From: Burkholderia sp. Ax-1719
GTDB taxonomy: Bacteria; Pseudomonadota; Gammaproteobacteria; Burkholderiales; Burkholderiaceae
Length of the DNA: 64,000 nt
Assembly (NCBI RefSeq): GCF_011753055.1
Contig: NZ_VWWJ01000001.1
Location: 434,001-498,000 of the forward strand
Direction of reading: 5' to 3'
The notes below the pieces were generated by a model. It was not told the DNA's origin and made no database searches. It saw only the letters and a program-made list of their open reading frames with translations. Shown piece by piece: positions 1 through 8,344 of the stretch. The translations under genes were made by a program, and so were the position numbers. Numbering within the stretch: position 1 is the stretch's first letter; every line of letters begins with the position of its first letter.

Positions 1-582
1 GCCCACGCCCGCCACCACGAAGGCGAGGCGCCACGAACCCAGCCATGCGATCAGCGCGGTGATGATGATTGCGCCGAACGCCGAGCCGAGCGGCGCACCG
101 CCATCGAGCAGCGCCGCGCCGCGGCCGCGTTCGGACGGCGTCAGCCACGAACCGGCCAGCTTGGCGCCGGCGGGCATGATCGGTGATTCCGCCACGCCAA
201 GACCCAGTCGCGTGAGCAGCAGCGGCACCCAGTGGAAGCAGCCGGCGGCGAACGCCTGGCACGCGCCCCAGGCAATCGTCGCCATGCCGACGATGTTGCG
301 CGCCTTGAAGCGATCGACGACCAGGCCGCTGGGGATCTGCATCAGCGCATAGGTCCAGAAGAAGGCGCTCAGCAACACGCCTTCCATCGCGGGCGTGAGA
401 TTGAATTCGGTCGAGATGATCGGCAACGCGACCGACAGCGAGGCGCGGTCAATGTAGTTGATCGACGAAAGCAGCAAGAGGATCCAGAAAATGCGCCAGC
501 GCACGGCGGTGGGTGCGGCAGCATGGGCGACGGCGCGGGCCGGATCGGCCTCATGCCGGGTTGCGGTGTCTTCGAATTGCAT
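1..582 (-). CDS. MFS transporter, anion:cation symporter (sugar-acid type), 3' part beyond window
   Basis: The N-terminal 194 codons of a major facilitator permease are visible; the gene runs off the left edge. A short cytoplasmic tail of about 25 residues is followed by a first membrane segment and the motif NYIDRASLSVALP (about residues 39-51), typical of the ACS family that imports galactonate, glucarate or other organic anions by proton symport. Further segments follow (FFWTYALMQIP, then a GSWLTPSERGRG loop). The ATG is preceded by AGGAGACACC, a good ribosome binding site. The gene is divergent from a GntR regulator about 227 bp away, which likely controls it. The substrate cannot be named from the half gene present. 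Confidence 0.85.
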   Translation of the reverse strand, partial: MQFEDTATRHEADPARAVAHAAAPTAVRWRIFWILLLLSSINYIDRASLSVALPIISTEFNLTPAMEGVLLSAFFWTYALMQIPSGLVVDRFKARNIVGMATIAWGACQAFAAGCFHWVPLLLTRLGLGVAESPIMPAGAKLAGSWLTPSERGRGAALLDGGAPLGSAFGAIIITALIAWLGSWRLAFVVAGVG

Positions 583-629
583 GGTGTCTCCTGCGTGGGG
601 ATACGCGTGTGTGCCCGATGCACTAGTCA

Positions 630-756
630 ACTAATATATTAGTACGCAGATGATAGTGAGTTCGCGCCGGGACGGCAACCGCGCATCGTCGTCTCGCGGG
701 AAAACCCTGGTGAGCGGGGCGGTGGCAGGGTAAAAAGACTAGGACACTAATATACT
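630..756. promoter_or_regulatory. Candidate GntR operator region with paired ACTAATATA elements
   Basis: Between the divergent MFS and GntR genes lies a perfect 14-bp palindrome, ACTAATATATTAGT (630-643). A second, imperfect copy ACTAATATACT sits at 746-756, 54 bp before the GntR start. Two AT-rich palindromic elements in an otherwise GC-rich gap between a regulator and its divergent target fit operators for autoregulation and control of the transporter. That the GntR protein binds here is inference. Confidence 0.55.
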
Positions 757-809
757 GAGCGTCGCGCCCTCATTCCGAAGCCGGGGCGCATCGCAATCCA
801 GACCGATCT

Positions 810-1541
810 ATGACTGAAGACCGTAACGAGCCGGAGGCATTCGTCGCCCGGCTGCTTCCCGCCGATTTCACGCTGGACCGCTCGAAGGCGCTGTCGACGC
901 AGCTTTATCAGCTTCTGCGCGACGCCATCGTGACGATGACGCTGCAACCCGACGATGTGGTGTTCGAGCGTGCTCTCGCCGATGCGCTGGGTATCTCGCG
1001 CACGCCGGTGCGCGAGGCCTTGCTGCAATTGGCGCGTGAGGAGCTGGTGCGCATTGCGGCTCAATCGGGCACCTTCGTCGCGCCCGTGAAGCGCGAGCAG
1101 TTCGCGGAAAGCGCACTGATTCGTCAGGTGCTCGAGATCGCGAGTATCCGGCGCGCGGCCGAGATCATCTCGACGCGCGAACTCGAACAGCTCCACGACA
1201 TTCAGGAAGCGCACAGACGTGCGATCGAACGCAACAACGCCGTCGCGGCGATTGCCTGCGATAACGCATTTCATGCCACGGTCTGCACGGCGGCGCGTCT
1301 GCCGCGTGTGCAGCAATTGGTGGAGTTCGCGCGCGCGCCGATCGACCGCGTGCGCCATGTCACCGTGCGCGATCCTGTGGTCGCCGATGTGACGCTCAAG
1401 CAGCATCAACGGGTGCTGGATGCGCTGGAAAAGCACGACCCCGATGCCGCCGAACAAGCGTTGCGCGAGCATCTGGATGACGCGTTCCGGCGTCAGCAGG
1501 CTGCGTATGACGCGAACGCTGCGCTGTTCGAAGGCCGCTAG
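810..1541 (+). CDS. GntR family transcriptional regulator (FCD subfamily)
   Basis: A 243-residue regulator. The N-terminal winged helix-turn-helix is clear at about residues 25-90 (QLYQLLRDAIVTM, then RALADALGISRTPVREALLQL). The C-terminal part is all-helical, with the spaced acid and His residues (DNAFHATV, HQRVLDALEKHD, LREHLDDAF) of the FCD effector domain, which usually binds a carboxylate or sugar acid, often through a metal. Its position divergent from an ACS-type transporter suggests it represses that transporter until the sugar acid is present. The ligand is unknown. Length and domain order are normal for the subfamily. Confidence 0.9.
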   Translation: MTEDRNEPEAFVARLLPADFTLDRSKALSTQLYQLLRDAIVTMTLQPDDVVFERALADALGISRTPVREALLQLAREELVRIAAQSGTFVAPVKREQFAESALIRQVLEIASIRRAAEIISTRELEQLHDIQEAHRRAIERNNAVAAIACDNAFHATVCTAARLPRVQQLVEFARAPIDRVRHVTVRDPVVADVTLKQHQRVLDALEKHDPDAAEQALREHLDDAFRRQQAAYDANAALFEGR

Positions 1542-2280
1542 GCACTGCTGACATGTAGGTGCGGCGCGAGGCGGGCAGTGAGGCGCGCAGTCGAACCACG
1601 GCTTTCAAAGTCCCCGAATCACTTGAGCGACTAAGGCAACGTCTTGTGAGCAGCGCTCGTTGAATCGGCGCGATCACGCGTGCTTTGCATGAAGTGCGCG
1701 CGCCAGCGCGCCCGGCAGCAGCGCCTCGGCTAAGCCAACGAAAGCACCACACTTCCAGCAAGTGCCGTTGCGTCATCCCCCGAACACGTAGTTTGCTTGC
1801 TGACGTAGCTGTTGTTTTTCGGCAGCTATTCAATGCCGGAGCCCGAATGTATTTGTGATTAATAATGAGAATGATTATTATTCAGTCTCTTTGATGCCGT
1901 TGACTGGGTGGGTAAGGGACGATCTGACCGTGAGAGTTGCAACTTCATCTGATGCGAGCGGACTGCGGGCGAGCGAGGGCCGTTGTGCCGTCAAGCGCGC
2001 CCGTACGGATCGATACCCCGATGGCCTGACGTCCGCCCGCCGACCACAGCCCGCCGTTCATCGGTCACGTTCTGACGCTCCTTCGGCAGATGCGTCTTCC
2101 ACGGCTTGCGCATATTCGTGCGCCCTCGGCGTGACGTAGTCCGCCATCCGCAAGCCACGTTGGGCAATGCCCGTGTCTGCGCATTTCTATACGCAGCAAA
2201 CAGCCTGTCAGCTTTAACGCTGACCGGTTGCCATTTACGCAATCACGCTACGACTATTCAACCGAATAAGAATAACCGCA
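1542..2280. other. 739-bp intergenic region upstream of a siderophore receptor
   Basis: No convincing gene is visible. Short open frames here (for example 1991-2242 on the minus strand) have no recognisable motif, no good start signal and biased composition. The only clear signal is a Fur-box-like AT-rich inverted repeat near 1861-1882. The stretch from about 1980 to 2240 looks like decayed coding or unrelated GC-rich DNA separating that box from the receptor start. Confidence 0.5.
1861..1882. promoter_or_regulatory. Putative Fur box
   Basis: The segment begins AATAATGAGAATG and ends ATTATTATT. Its outer arms AATAAT and ATTATT are complementary, and it resembles the Fur consensus of GATAAT/ATTATC half-sites. 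It is the most AT-rich stretch of the gap and precedes a TonB-dependent siderophore receptor, a classical Fur target. It lies about 400 bp before that start codon, so either the leader is long or the box serves a transcript not recognised here. Confidence 0.6.
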
Positions 2281-4461
2281 ATGAAAAACCAGAAAAAACG
2301 CAGCGATTCCCGGCGCCTGACAAGCATGCCGCGACGATTCGAACTGACTTCCGTCGCCCTCGCTGCCGCGCTGATTTTGTCTGGCAAAGTGTATGCGCAG
2401 GAGTCCTCCATAGTGAATGGAACGGATGGCAAGGCCGTCGCGGGCGCAGTGCTTCCGGCCGTATCCGTCAATGCCGCCGTCGAGGCGGATGCGACAACCG
2501 AAGGATCGGGTTCCTACGCCGCGAAAAATGCGACGATCGCGGGAAAGGCGGCGCAGTCGCTACAGGAAACGGCTAATTCGGTATCCGTCGTAACGAGCCA
2601 GCGTATGGCTGATCAGAACATGGTGACGCTGGAAGATGCGTTGCAGTACACCACCGGCATCAAGGCCGTCTCCTGGGGGACATCCGCCTATTACTCCGCG
2701 CGGGGCTATCCACTCGGGATCGAATACGACGGCGTTTCTCTGTTCAACAGCATTCAGTACCAACCCCAGCTGGATCTTGCTTTCTATGATCGAGTGGAAG
2801 TATTCCGGGGACCCGCGGGTGTCATAGACGGTATTGGCAATCCTGGCGGAACAGTCAATATGGTCCGCAAGCGTCCGCTGGATACATTCCATGTATCGAC
2901 GGAAACGCAGGTGTCTTCTTTTGGAGGCGTGCGGCAAAGCATCGACATTACCGGTGCGCTGAACAAGGAGGGGACGCTGAGGGGCCGTGCCGTGATCGTT
3001 GGCTCGGACGAACACCAGTCCATTGATCGTTACCGCAAAAAGGAATTCGGCGTTTACGGCATCCTTGAATATGACATCGATCCGCGTACTACGATCGCGC
3101 TTTCTGCCGCGCATCAGGTCAATGCAGATTCTGATTATGACTACGGCGTCGGCGGAATGAGCAACGGTGCAAGATTGCCGACATCGTGGACACAGAATTT
3201 CGCGCCGGGCTGGAACTACACTCGCAATACGATCGACGAAGTCAGTCTGAATCTGGCGCACCGTTTCGACAATGGCTGGAAGTCCAGTACGAGTTTGTTG
3301 TATCGGCACGAAAGCACCAACGCCACGGATGCCTATCCGCTTGGCGCAACGGGCACGAATCCCTATGAACAGTCCTATTATGGCGAAGTCAATCGGATCG
3401 GTTATAACTCGCTGGGATTCGACACCAACGTATCCGGGCCACTGCATCTTTTAGGCAGAGACCATACGCTCACCTTCGGTGCAAGCTATAGCCAGAACAC
3501 CAAGGTGCAGGGTTATGGCGGAGAAAGTCTGGGCACGTGGAACGTTCTGGATGCTGAAAATATTCCGAAACCGGACGACCTCGTACCTTCGTACTCCTAC
3601 TATCACTACCAGCAGGGCGGTGTATACGGTCAGGCGCGTTTTCAGATCACGGCGCCTCTTGCGGTGACCTTGGGCGCGCGCGGTATCTGGTATCAGGAAA
3701 CCAGCCGCACGGAAGGCAGCGACTGGAGCACCCAGTCCCGTATCAATGGCAAGTTCGTTCCCTACGCTGCCATTACCTACGATATTCTTCCGCAACTGAC
3801 CGCCTATGCGAGCTATTCCTCGGTCTTTGCGCCGCAGACTGGCACGACGTCGAGCGGCGCCGCGCTGGCGCCACAATCGGGTAAGCAATACGAGGCCGGC
3901 TTCAAAACCAGCGCCCTCCATCATCGCCTGAATGCCAGTGTGGCCGTCTTCCGCATCGACAACGACCACTATGCGATCAGCGATCCGGATAATCCGAATT
4001 ACTCTGTCGATGCAGGGCGGGTGCGCAGCCAGGGTTGGGAAGCGGAAGTCAATGGTGAGCCGCTGCCGGGCTGGAATATCTATGCGGGCTACACGCTGCT
4101 GAATACCGATTATCTGTCCGGCGGAACGTCGACCGGTGAGTCCTATGACGCTGAGGAGCCGCATAGCCTGTTCAAGCTGTGGACGACGTATCGCTTCCAG
4201 CAAGGGATGCTGCGCGGATGGATGATCGGTGGCGGCATGCTGGCGCAGACAGCGACGAGCAGAGCCACGGCGCAGTATGAGACAGGCGGATATGCCGTCT
4301 ATAACGCGCAGATCGGCTATAGCTTCAACAAACACACGTCGGCGACGATGACCGTGAACAACCTGTTCGATCGACGGTACTACGCGCGAACAGTGGGAAC
4401 CTATTTCTCCCAGTTTGGCGATAGACGCAATGTCATGTTGACGGTTCGAACGGACTTTTGA
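2281..4461 (+). CDS. TonB-dependent siderophore receptor
   Basis: A 726-residue outer-membrane receptor that imports a ferric siderophore using energy from TonB-ExbB-ExbD. It starts with a long basic N-region and signal peptide ending near AQE (about residue 41). A plug domain follows (about 80-200) with the conserved stretches QETANSVSVVT, LEDALQYTTGI and DRVEVFRGPAG. A 22-strand barrel ends in an aromatic C-terminus (VRTDF), as in the FhuE/FpvA class. There is no N-terminal signalling domain, so sigma-factor cell-surface signalling is not expected. A Fur-like box lies upstream and a 9-bp hairpin follows the stop. The ligand is not predictable from sequence alone. Confidence 0.93.
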   Translation: MKNQKKRSDSRRLTSMPRRFELTSVALAAALILSGKVYAQESSIVNGTDGKAVAGAVLPAVSVNAAVEADATTEGSGSYAAKNATIAGKAAQSLQETANSVSVVTSQRMADQNMVTLEDALQYTTGIKAVSWGTSAYYSARGYPLGIEYDGVSLFNSIQYQPQLDLAFYDRVEVFRGPAGVIDGIGNPGGTVNMVRKRPLDTFHVSTETQVSSFGGVRQSIDITGALNKEGTLRGRAVIVGSDEHQSIDRYRKKEFGVYGILEYDIDPRTTIALSAAHQVNADSDYDYGVGGMSNGARLPTSWTQNFAPGWNYTRNTIDEVSLNLAHRFDNGWKSSTSLLYRHESTNATDAYPLGATGTNPYEQSYYGEVNRIGYNSLGFDTNVSGPLHLLGRDHTLTFGASYSQNTKVQGYGGESLGTWNVLDAENIPKPDDLVPSYSYYHYQQGGVYGQARFQITAPLAVTLGARGIWYQETSRTEGSDWSTQSRINGKFVPYAAITYDILPQLTAYASYSSVFAPQTGTTSSGAALAPQSGKQYEAGFKTSALHHRLNASVAVFRIDNDHYAISDPDNPNYSVDAGRVRSQGWEAEVNGEPLPGWNIYAGYTLLNTDYLSGGTSTGESYDAEEPHSLFKLWTTYRFQQGMLRGWMIGGGMLAQTATSRATAQYETGGYAVYNAQIGYSFNKHTSATMTVNNLFDRRYYARTVGTYFSQFGDRRNVMLTVRTDF

Positions 4462-4473
4462 TCAGTAGCGCGG

Positions 4474-4501
4474 CGGACCTCGTCAAATATGGCGAGGTCC
4501 G
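4474..4501 (+). terminator. Hairpin after receptor gene, probable terminator
   Basis: A perfect 9-bp stem, CGGACCTCG paired with CGAGGTCCG, encloses a 10-nt AT-rich loop 12 bp after the receptor stop codon. No clear T-run follows on the plus strand, so intrinsic termination may be weak, or the hairpin may stabilise the 3' end. Confidence 0.5.
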
Positions 4502-4680
4502 TGCGTTATGAGAGGTCATGTGCGGAAAAAGGCTAACAGCGACGAAGTCGCAAAGGTTGGCGCCGCGTCGCCGAGGTGACTTATATAATTGTCAGCAGGC
4601 AACAGTGAGCGCATAGTCGATGTGCGCGCAACGGTTGCCGCGATAATGAATATCCAAGGTCCACGGAGGATGCGAGCACA

Positions 4681-5043
4681 ATGCTCGATTCTGCAAATTA
4701 CACCAGGAGCCCAGGCGACCGGATCGGCAAGGCAAAGCGTGCCTTTATCGTGCACGGGTCGCTGCTTCTTTCATTGCTCGAAATTGCAGTCATCGTTTTC
4801 CTGTATCAGACCCGCTTCCAGACGCTGCCGTTCACCTCATTCATGGCGGCAATGGTCAAGACCGCTTTGATAACGGGCTCGATTTCGCTATGCGGCCTGA
4901 TCTGGAGCGCTCGCCTTGTGCGCCATGCGAAGCAGCACGCCAGGCTGACTCAAGGTTCGGCGATCGTTGCAATCTGCATTCACGGTTTCCTGAGTATGCC
5001 CGCGTACATATGGTTGATGGTTGCAGCGTCGCACTATCTGTAG
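4681..5043 (+). CDS. Small integral membrane protein, unknown function
   Basis: A 120-residue protein with three predicted membrane segments at about residues 24-43, 55-76 and 95-117, and a basic loop (ARLVRHAKQHAR) after the second. No family is recognised. GGAGG lies 11 bases before the ATG. It sits on the same strand as the upstream siderophore receptor but is separated from it by a hairpin and 219 bp, so it may have its own promoter. It converges with the AraC gene. Its placement in an iron-uptake region hints at a role in envelope iron handling, but nothing in the sequence proves that. Confidence 0.65.
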   Translation: MLDSANYTRSPGDRIGKAKRAFIVHGSLLLSLLEIAVIVFLYQTRFQTLPFTSFMAAMVKTALITGSISLCGLIWSARLVRHAKQHARLTQGSAIVAICIHGFLSMPAYIWLMVAASHYL

Positions 5044-5077
5044 GGCGCCACAACGACCGCTATGAGCGGCCATCGCG

Positions 5078-5899
5078 CTATCGCACGGGCGAAGCGTCAA
5101 CCTGTTCGAACCCGCTACGGTTGCGCAGAAAGCGTTGCGGCGTTTCTCCCATCGCGCGCCGGAACATCGTGATAAAGGCACTGGAGTTGCGATAGCCGAG
5201 TTCTGCGGCAATCGCAGACACCGCCATGCCTTTCGCCAGCCGCGCGATCGACTCCACCAGTCGCAGGCGCTGACGCCATTGCCCAAAAGTCAGGCCCGTG
5301 TCGTCCTTGAAGGCGCGCTCCAGCGTGCTTTCGCTCGCGCCCACGCGCATCCCCCAGTCGTTCAGCGGTGTGTTATCCGCGGGCGTGTCCATCAAATGGC
5401 CGCAGATCTGTTGCAGGCGGCGGTCCTTCGGCAACGGCAGCAGGCCTTCGGACGCCAGTTGGGCCTCATGCATTTCCTGCAGCAGCAGCGGATCGATCAA
5501 TGCGGAGCGGCGCTCGGGATAGCCGTTCTGCTGGTCGAGCGCGAGTGCGCTGACCAGCGCATGCAGCAAGGTAGAAATCATCAGCACATGGCAACTGTCT
5601 TCCTTGCGCGGCGCGACATCGACTTCGAAATAGACCGTGTACATCTCCACCGGACTGACCGCCTGCAATTCGTGCGCGACGAGCGGCGCGATCCACAAGC
5701 CGCGGTACGGGCCGAGCGTCCACGCGCCGTCAGGCGTAATGACGCGCAGCACGCCATGCGTCGTGTAGACGAATTGGGGTTGCGTGTGCGAATGCCAGCT
5801 TTCGAAGTCACCCGATTCGAAGTCGGTTCGCTTCGCAATGACGGGACGCTTGAGATGCCGCCGTTGCGTCCCACCGATGCGGTGCCAGATATCGCTCAT
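5078..5899 (-). CDS. AraC family transcriptional regulator with cupin sensor domain
   Basis: A 273-residue regulator. The N-terminal half carries a cupin-like motif (SWHSHTQPQFVY at about 34-45, then GPYRGLWIAP). The C-terminal half is a double helix-turn-helix AraC domain (WGMRVGASESTLERAF, then IAAELGYRNSSAFITMFRRAMGETP). It is divergent from the second TonB-dependent receptor, 185 bp away, with inverted repeats in between. This is the usual arrangement for an AraC-type activator of siderophore uptake that responds to the imported ligand. The target assignment is inference from position; the family assignment is firm. Confidence 0.9.
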   Translation of the reverse strand: MSDIWHRIGGTQRRHLKRPVIAKRTDFESGDFESWHSHTQPQFVYTTHGVLRVITPDGAWTLGPYRGLWIAPLVAHELQAVSPVEMYTVYFEVDVAPRKEDSCHVLMISTLLHALVSALALDQQNGYPERRSALIDPLLLQEMHEAQLASEGLLPLPKDRRLQQICGHLMDTPADNTPLNDWGMRVGASESTLERAFKDDTGLTFGQWRQRLRLVESIARLAKGMAVSAIAAELGYRNSSAFITMFRRAMGETPQRFLRNRSGFEQVDASPVR

Positions 5900-5923
5900 T
5901 TGTGAATTTCAGGAAATGATGCC

Positions 5924-5952
5924 GCGAAACCGTCAAATTTCGCCGGTTTCGC
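5924..5952. promoter_or_regulatory. Inverted repeat between AraC gene and receptor operon
   Basis: GCGAAACC (5924-5931) and its exact complement GGTTTCGC (5945-5952) are separated by 13 bp. The site lies just upstream of the AraC start, in the divergent promoter region. The two arms are 21 bp apart, two helical turns, which suits a dimeric AraC-type regulator. Function is inferred from position and symmetry only. Confidence 0.45.
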
Positions 5953-6015
5953 GTAGCAAATTGACAGGACGTTGGCAAAGCTTCGACCGTATTCTATCGT
6001 CCGTCTGCCGAATCA

Positions 6016-6044
6016 CAAATGCCAATCGAAATGATTCGTATTTG
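6016..6044. promoter_or_regulatory. AT-rich dyad upstream of second receptor, possible Fur-like operator
   Basis: A 29-bp dyad with outer arms CAAAT/ATTTG and inner arms AATC/GATT around a GAAAT centre; 9 of 12 arm positions pair. It resembles a degenerate Fur site and lies about 40-70 bp before the receptor start. The siderophore genes downstream make iron control likely, but the match to the Fur consensus is weak. Confidence 0.4.
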
Positions 6045-6084
6045 TAGTACGGAAAATTGAATAAACTTGAACAGGGTGCAGCAG

Positions 6085-8313
6085 ATGAATCGGGGATGGG
6101 GCAGCGAGGTATCGAACGGGATAGTTTGTGGTGCGGGCAAAGCGCGGCGAATGAAAGTGCGAACGATCACGACGGTGGTGGCGCTGGCGATGGCGAAGAT
6201 CGCCAGTGCGCAGACGGCGGCGCCGCTGACGGCATCCGATGCGGCGGCCACGCAATCCGCCAACCAGTTGCCGGCCGTGGTGGTGAAGGGTGCGCGCGAT
6301 GCCGAAACCGCCACTGGCCCGGTGGTCGGCTACGTGGCAAAACGCAGTGAAGCCGGCACCAAATCGGATACGCCGATCATCAAGGTTCCGCAAGCGATCT
6401 CGGTGGTCACGCGCGACCAGATGGACGTGCAGGGCGCGCAGAGCGTTGCGCAGGCGTTGCGCTACACCTCGGGCATCAATCCCGAGCAGCGCGGCACCAA
6501 TACCGATTCGCTCGAATATCTCTATGCACGGGGTTTTCTCGTCGACGAATACTGGAACGGCTTGCGTACGCCCGGCCCGAATGGGGGATTCGGCTACAAC
6601 GTCACGAGTTTCGATCCGTACATGTTCGAGCGCATCGAACTGCTGCACGGTCCGGCCTCGGTGCTGTATGGCCAGGGCTCGCCTGGCGGTACGGTCAATC
6701 TCGTGAGCAAGATGCCCACCGCGACGCCTTACCATGAGATCGGTCTGCAAACCGGCAGCTACGGCCGCATCCAGGGCTTCTTCGACATGAGCGGTCCGAT
6801 CGACAAGGACGGCAAGGTGCTCTATCGCCTGACCGCAGACGGCTTCAACACGGGCACGCAGACCGATTACGTGAACCAGCAGCGCTTCTCGATCGCGCCG
6901 ACCATCCAGTTTCGCCCGACCCGAGACACCACGTTCACGATCTTCGCGAATTACCAGTCGGATCCCGAAGCGGGCATCTACAACTCGGTGCCGTACACCT
7001 GGAAGAGTCGCAGCGAATATCCGGGCGAGCCCACCTGGGACAGCTTCCGCAAGACCCAGGAGTCGATCGGCTATCAGCTTGAGCACCGCTTCAACGACGT
7101 GTGGTCGTTCAAGCAGAGCTACCGCTTTATGCGCAACACCCAGACGATCCAGTACGCCGGCAACGACGGCTTCAAGTCGGGCACGGACACGCTCGCGCGC
7201 AGCGCTTACCTGAACTACGGCAGCGTGAATTCGAATACCGTCGATAACCAGTTGAACGCGAAGTTCAACACGGGCGCGTTGAAGCACAACGTCACGGTGG
7301 GTATCGACTATCAGAACCTGCAGTTCGACCATTACTTCTACGGCAACCTGACGACAACGCCGGGCCTTTCGCAAAGCAATCCAGTCTACGGGCAGACCAT
7401 TCCGTATCCGGGCTTCATGTTTGCGACCTCGAACGCCACGACGATCAAGCAACTGGGCGCTTACGCGCAGGATCAGATCGATATCGGCAAGTGGTCGTTC
7501 CTGCTGGGCCTGCGCGAGGACTGGACCAACGAGGATGTGACCTCGTACAAGACCGGCGCGACCACCACGCAGTTCAACCGCGCCTTCACGTGGCGCGCGG
7601 GCGGCACGTACCAGTTCGACAGCGGCATCGCCCCGTATTTCAGCTATTCGCGTTCGTTCCAGCCGCAGGTCGGCACGACTTATAGCGGCGCGGCGTTCGC
7701 ACCGATGACGTCCGAGCAGTACGAAATGGGCGTGAAGCTCCAACCGAGGGGCTATAACAGCTTCGTCACGGTGTCGGCGTTCCATCTCACCGAGAACAAC
7801 GTCGCGACCACTGATCCGCTGCACAACGGCTTCAGCGTGCTGACCGGCCAGATCCGCTCGCAGGGTTTCGAGGTGGAAGGTCACGCGAGCCTGTCGAACA
7901 ACCTGCAACTGATCGGCAGCTATACCTACACCAACCTGCTCAACACCAAAAGCAATTCGGCGATCCTCGGCAAGGTGCCGGTGGGCATTCCGCGCAATAC
8001 GGCTTCGCTGTGGGCCGACTACACGGTGTCGGCCGGGCCGCTCGCGGGCCTGCTGTTCGGCGGTGGCGTGCGGTATATCGGCGGTTCGTATGGCGATACG
8101 GCGAACAGTTTCATGACGTCTTCGGCGACGCTGGTGGATATATCGCTGCGCTACGACCTGGGCCGCCGCTTCTCGGCCATGCAGGGCTGGACCACCTGGC
8201 TGAACGTGTCGAACCTGCTCGACCGAAAATATTTCGCCTCGTGTACCGGCGCGAACTACTGCTACTGGGGGCAGGGTCGTCTGCTGACGGCGGGAGCGAA
8301 GTATCAGTGGTAA
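6085..8313 (+). CDS. TonB-dependent siderophore receptor
   Basis: About 742 residues: an outer-membrane ferric siderophore receptor. The start is uncertain. The ATG at 6085 leaves a long N-region, the in-frame ATG at 6151 begins a compact signal peptide (MKVRTITTVVALAMAKIASA), and a TTG at 6067 is also open. The plug shows VPQAISVVT, QALRYTSGI and FERIELLHGPASVLYGQGSPGG; the barrel ends in TAGAKYQW with a terminal aromatic residue. It heads an operon with a binding protein, permease and PvdE-like exporter, so it is probably the dedicated receptor of that system. It differs from the receptor at 2281 and is not a recent duplicate. Confidence 0.92.
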   Translation: MNRGWGSEVSNGIVCGAGKARRMKVRTITTVVALAMAKIASAQTAAPLTASDAAATQSANQLPAVVVKGARDAETATGPVVGYVAKRSEAGTKSDTPIIKVPQAISVVTRDQMDVQGAQSVAQALRYTSGINPEQRGTNTDSLEYLYARGFLVDEYWNGLRTPGPNGGFGYNVTSFDPYMFERIELLHGPASVLYGQGSPGGTVNLVSKMPTATPYHEIGLQTGSYGRIQGFFDMSGPIDKDGKVLYRLTADGFNTGTQTDYVNQQRFSIAPTIQFRPTRDTTFTIFANYQSDPEAGIYNSVPYTWKSRSEYPGEPTWDSFRKTQESIGYQLEHRFNDVWSFKQSYRFMRNTQTIQYAGNDGFKSGTDTLARSAYLNYGSVNSNTVDNQLNAKFNTGALKHNVTVGIDYQNLQFDHYFYGNLTTTPGLSQSNPVYGQTIPYPGFMFATSNATTIKQLGAYAQDQIDIGKWSFLLGLREDWTNEDVTSYKTGATTTQFNRAFTWRAGGTYQFDSGIAPYFSYSRSFQPQVGTTYSGAAFAPMTSEQYEMGVKLQPRGYNSFVTVSAFHLTENNVATTDPLHNGFSVLTGQIRSQGFEVEGHASLSNNLQLIGSYTYTNLLNTKSNSAILGKVPVGIPRNTASLWADYTVSAGPLAGLLFGGGVRYIGGSYGDTANSFMTSSATLVDISLRYDLGRRFSAMQGWTTWLNVSNLLDRKYFASCTGANYCYWGQGRLLTAGAKYQW

Positions 8314-8344
8314 GGCTGCCGGTTCTTCTTTCAGGTTCGATGCA

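Noticed and set aside
1991..2242. Minus-strand frame of 83 codons in the gap before the first receptor
   Set aside because: No recognisable motif, no ribosome binding site, and no continuation of a known gene; kept as non-coding.
5961..5995. Possible promoter TTGACA/TATTCT upstream of the second receptor
   Set aside because: Spacing of 23 bp is too long for a standard promoter.
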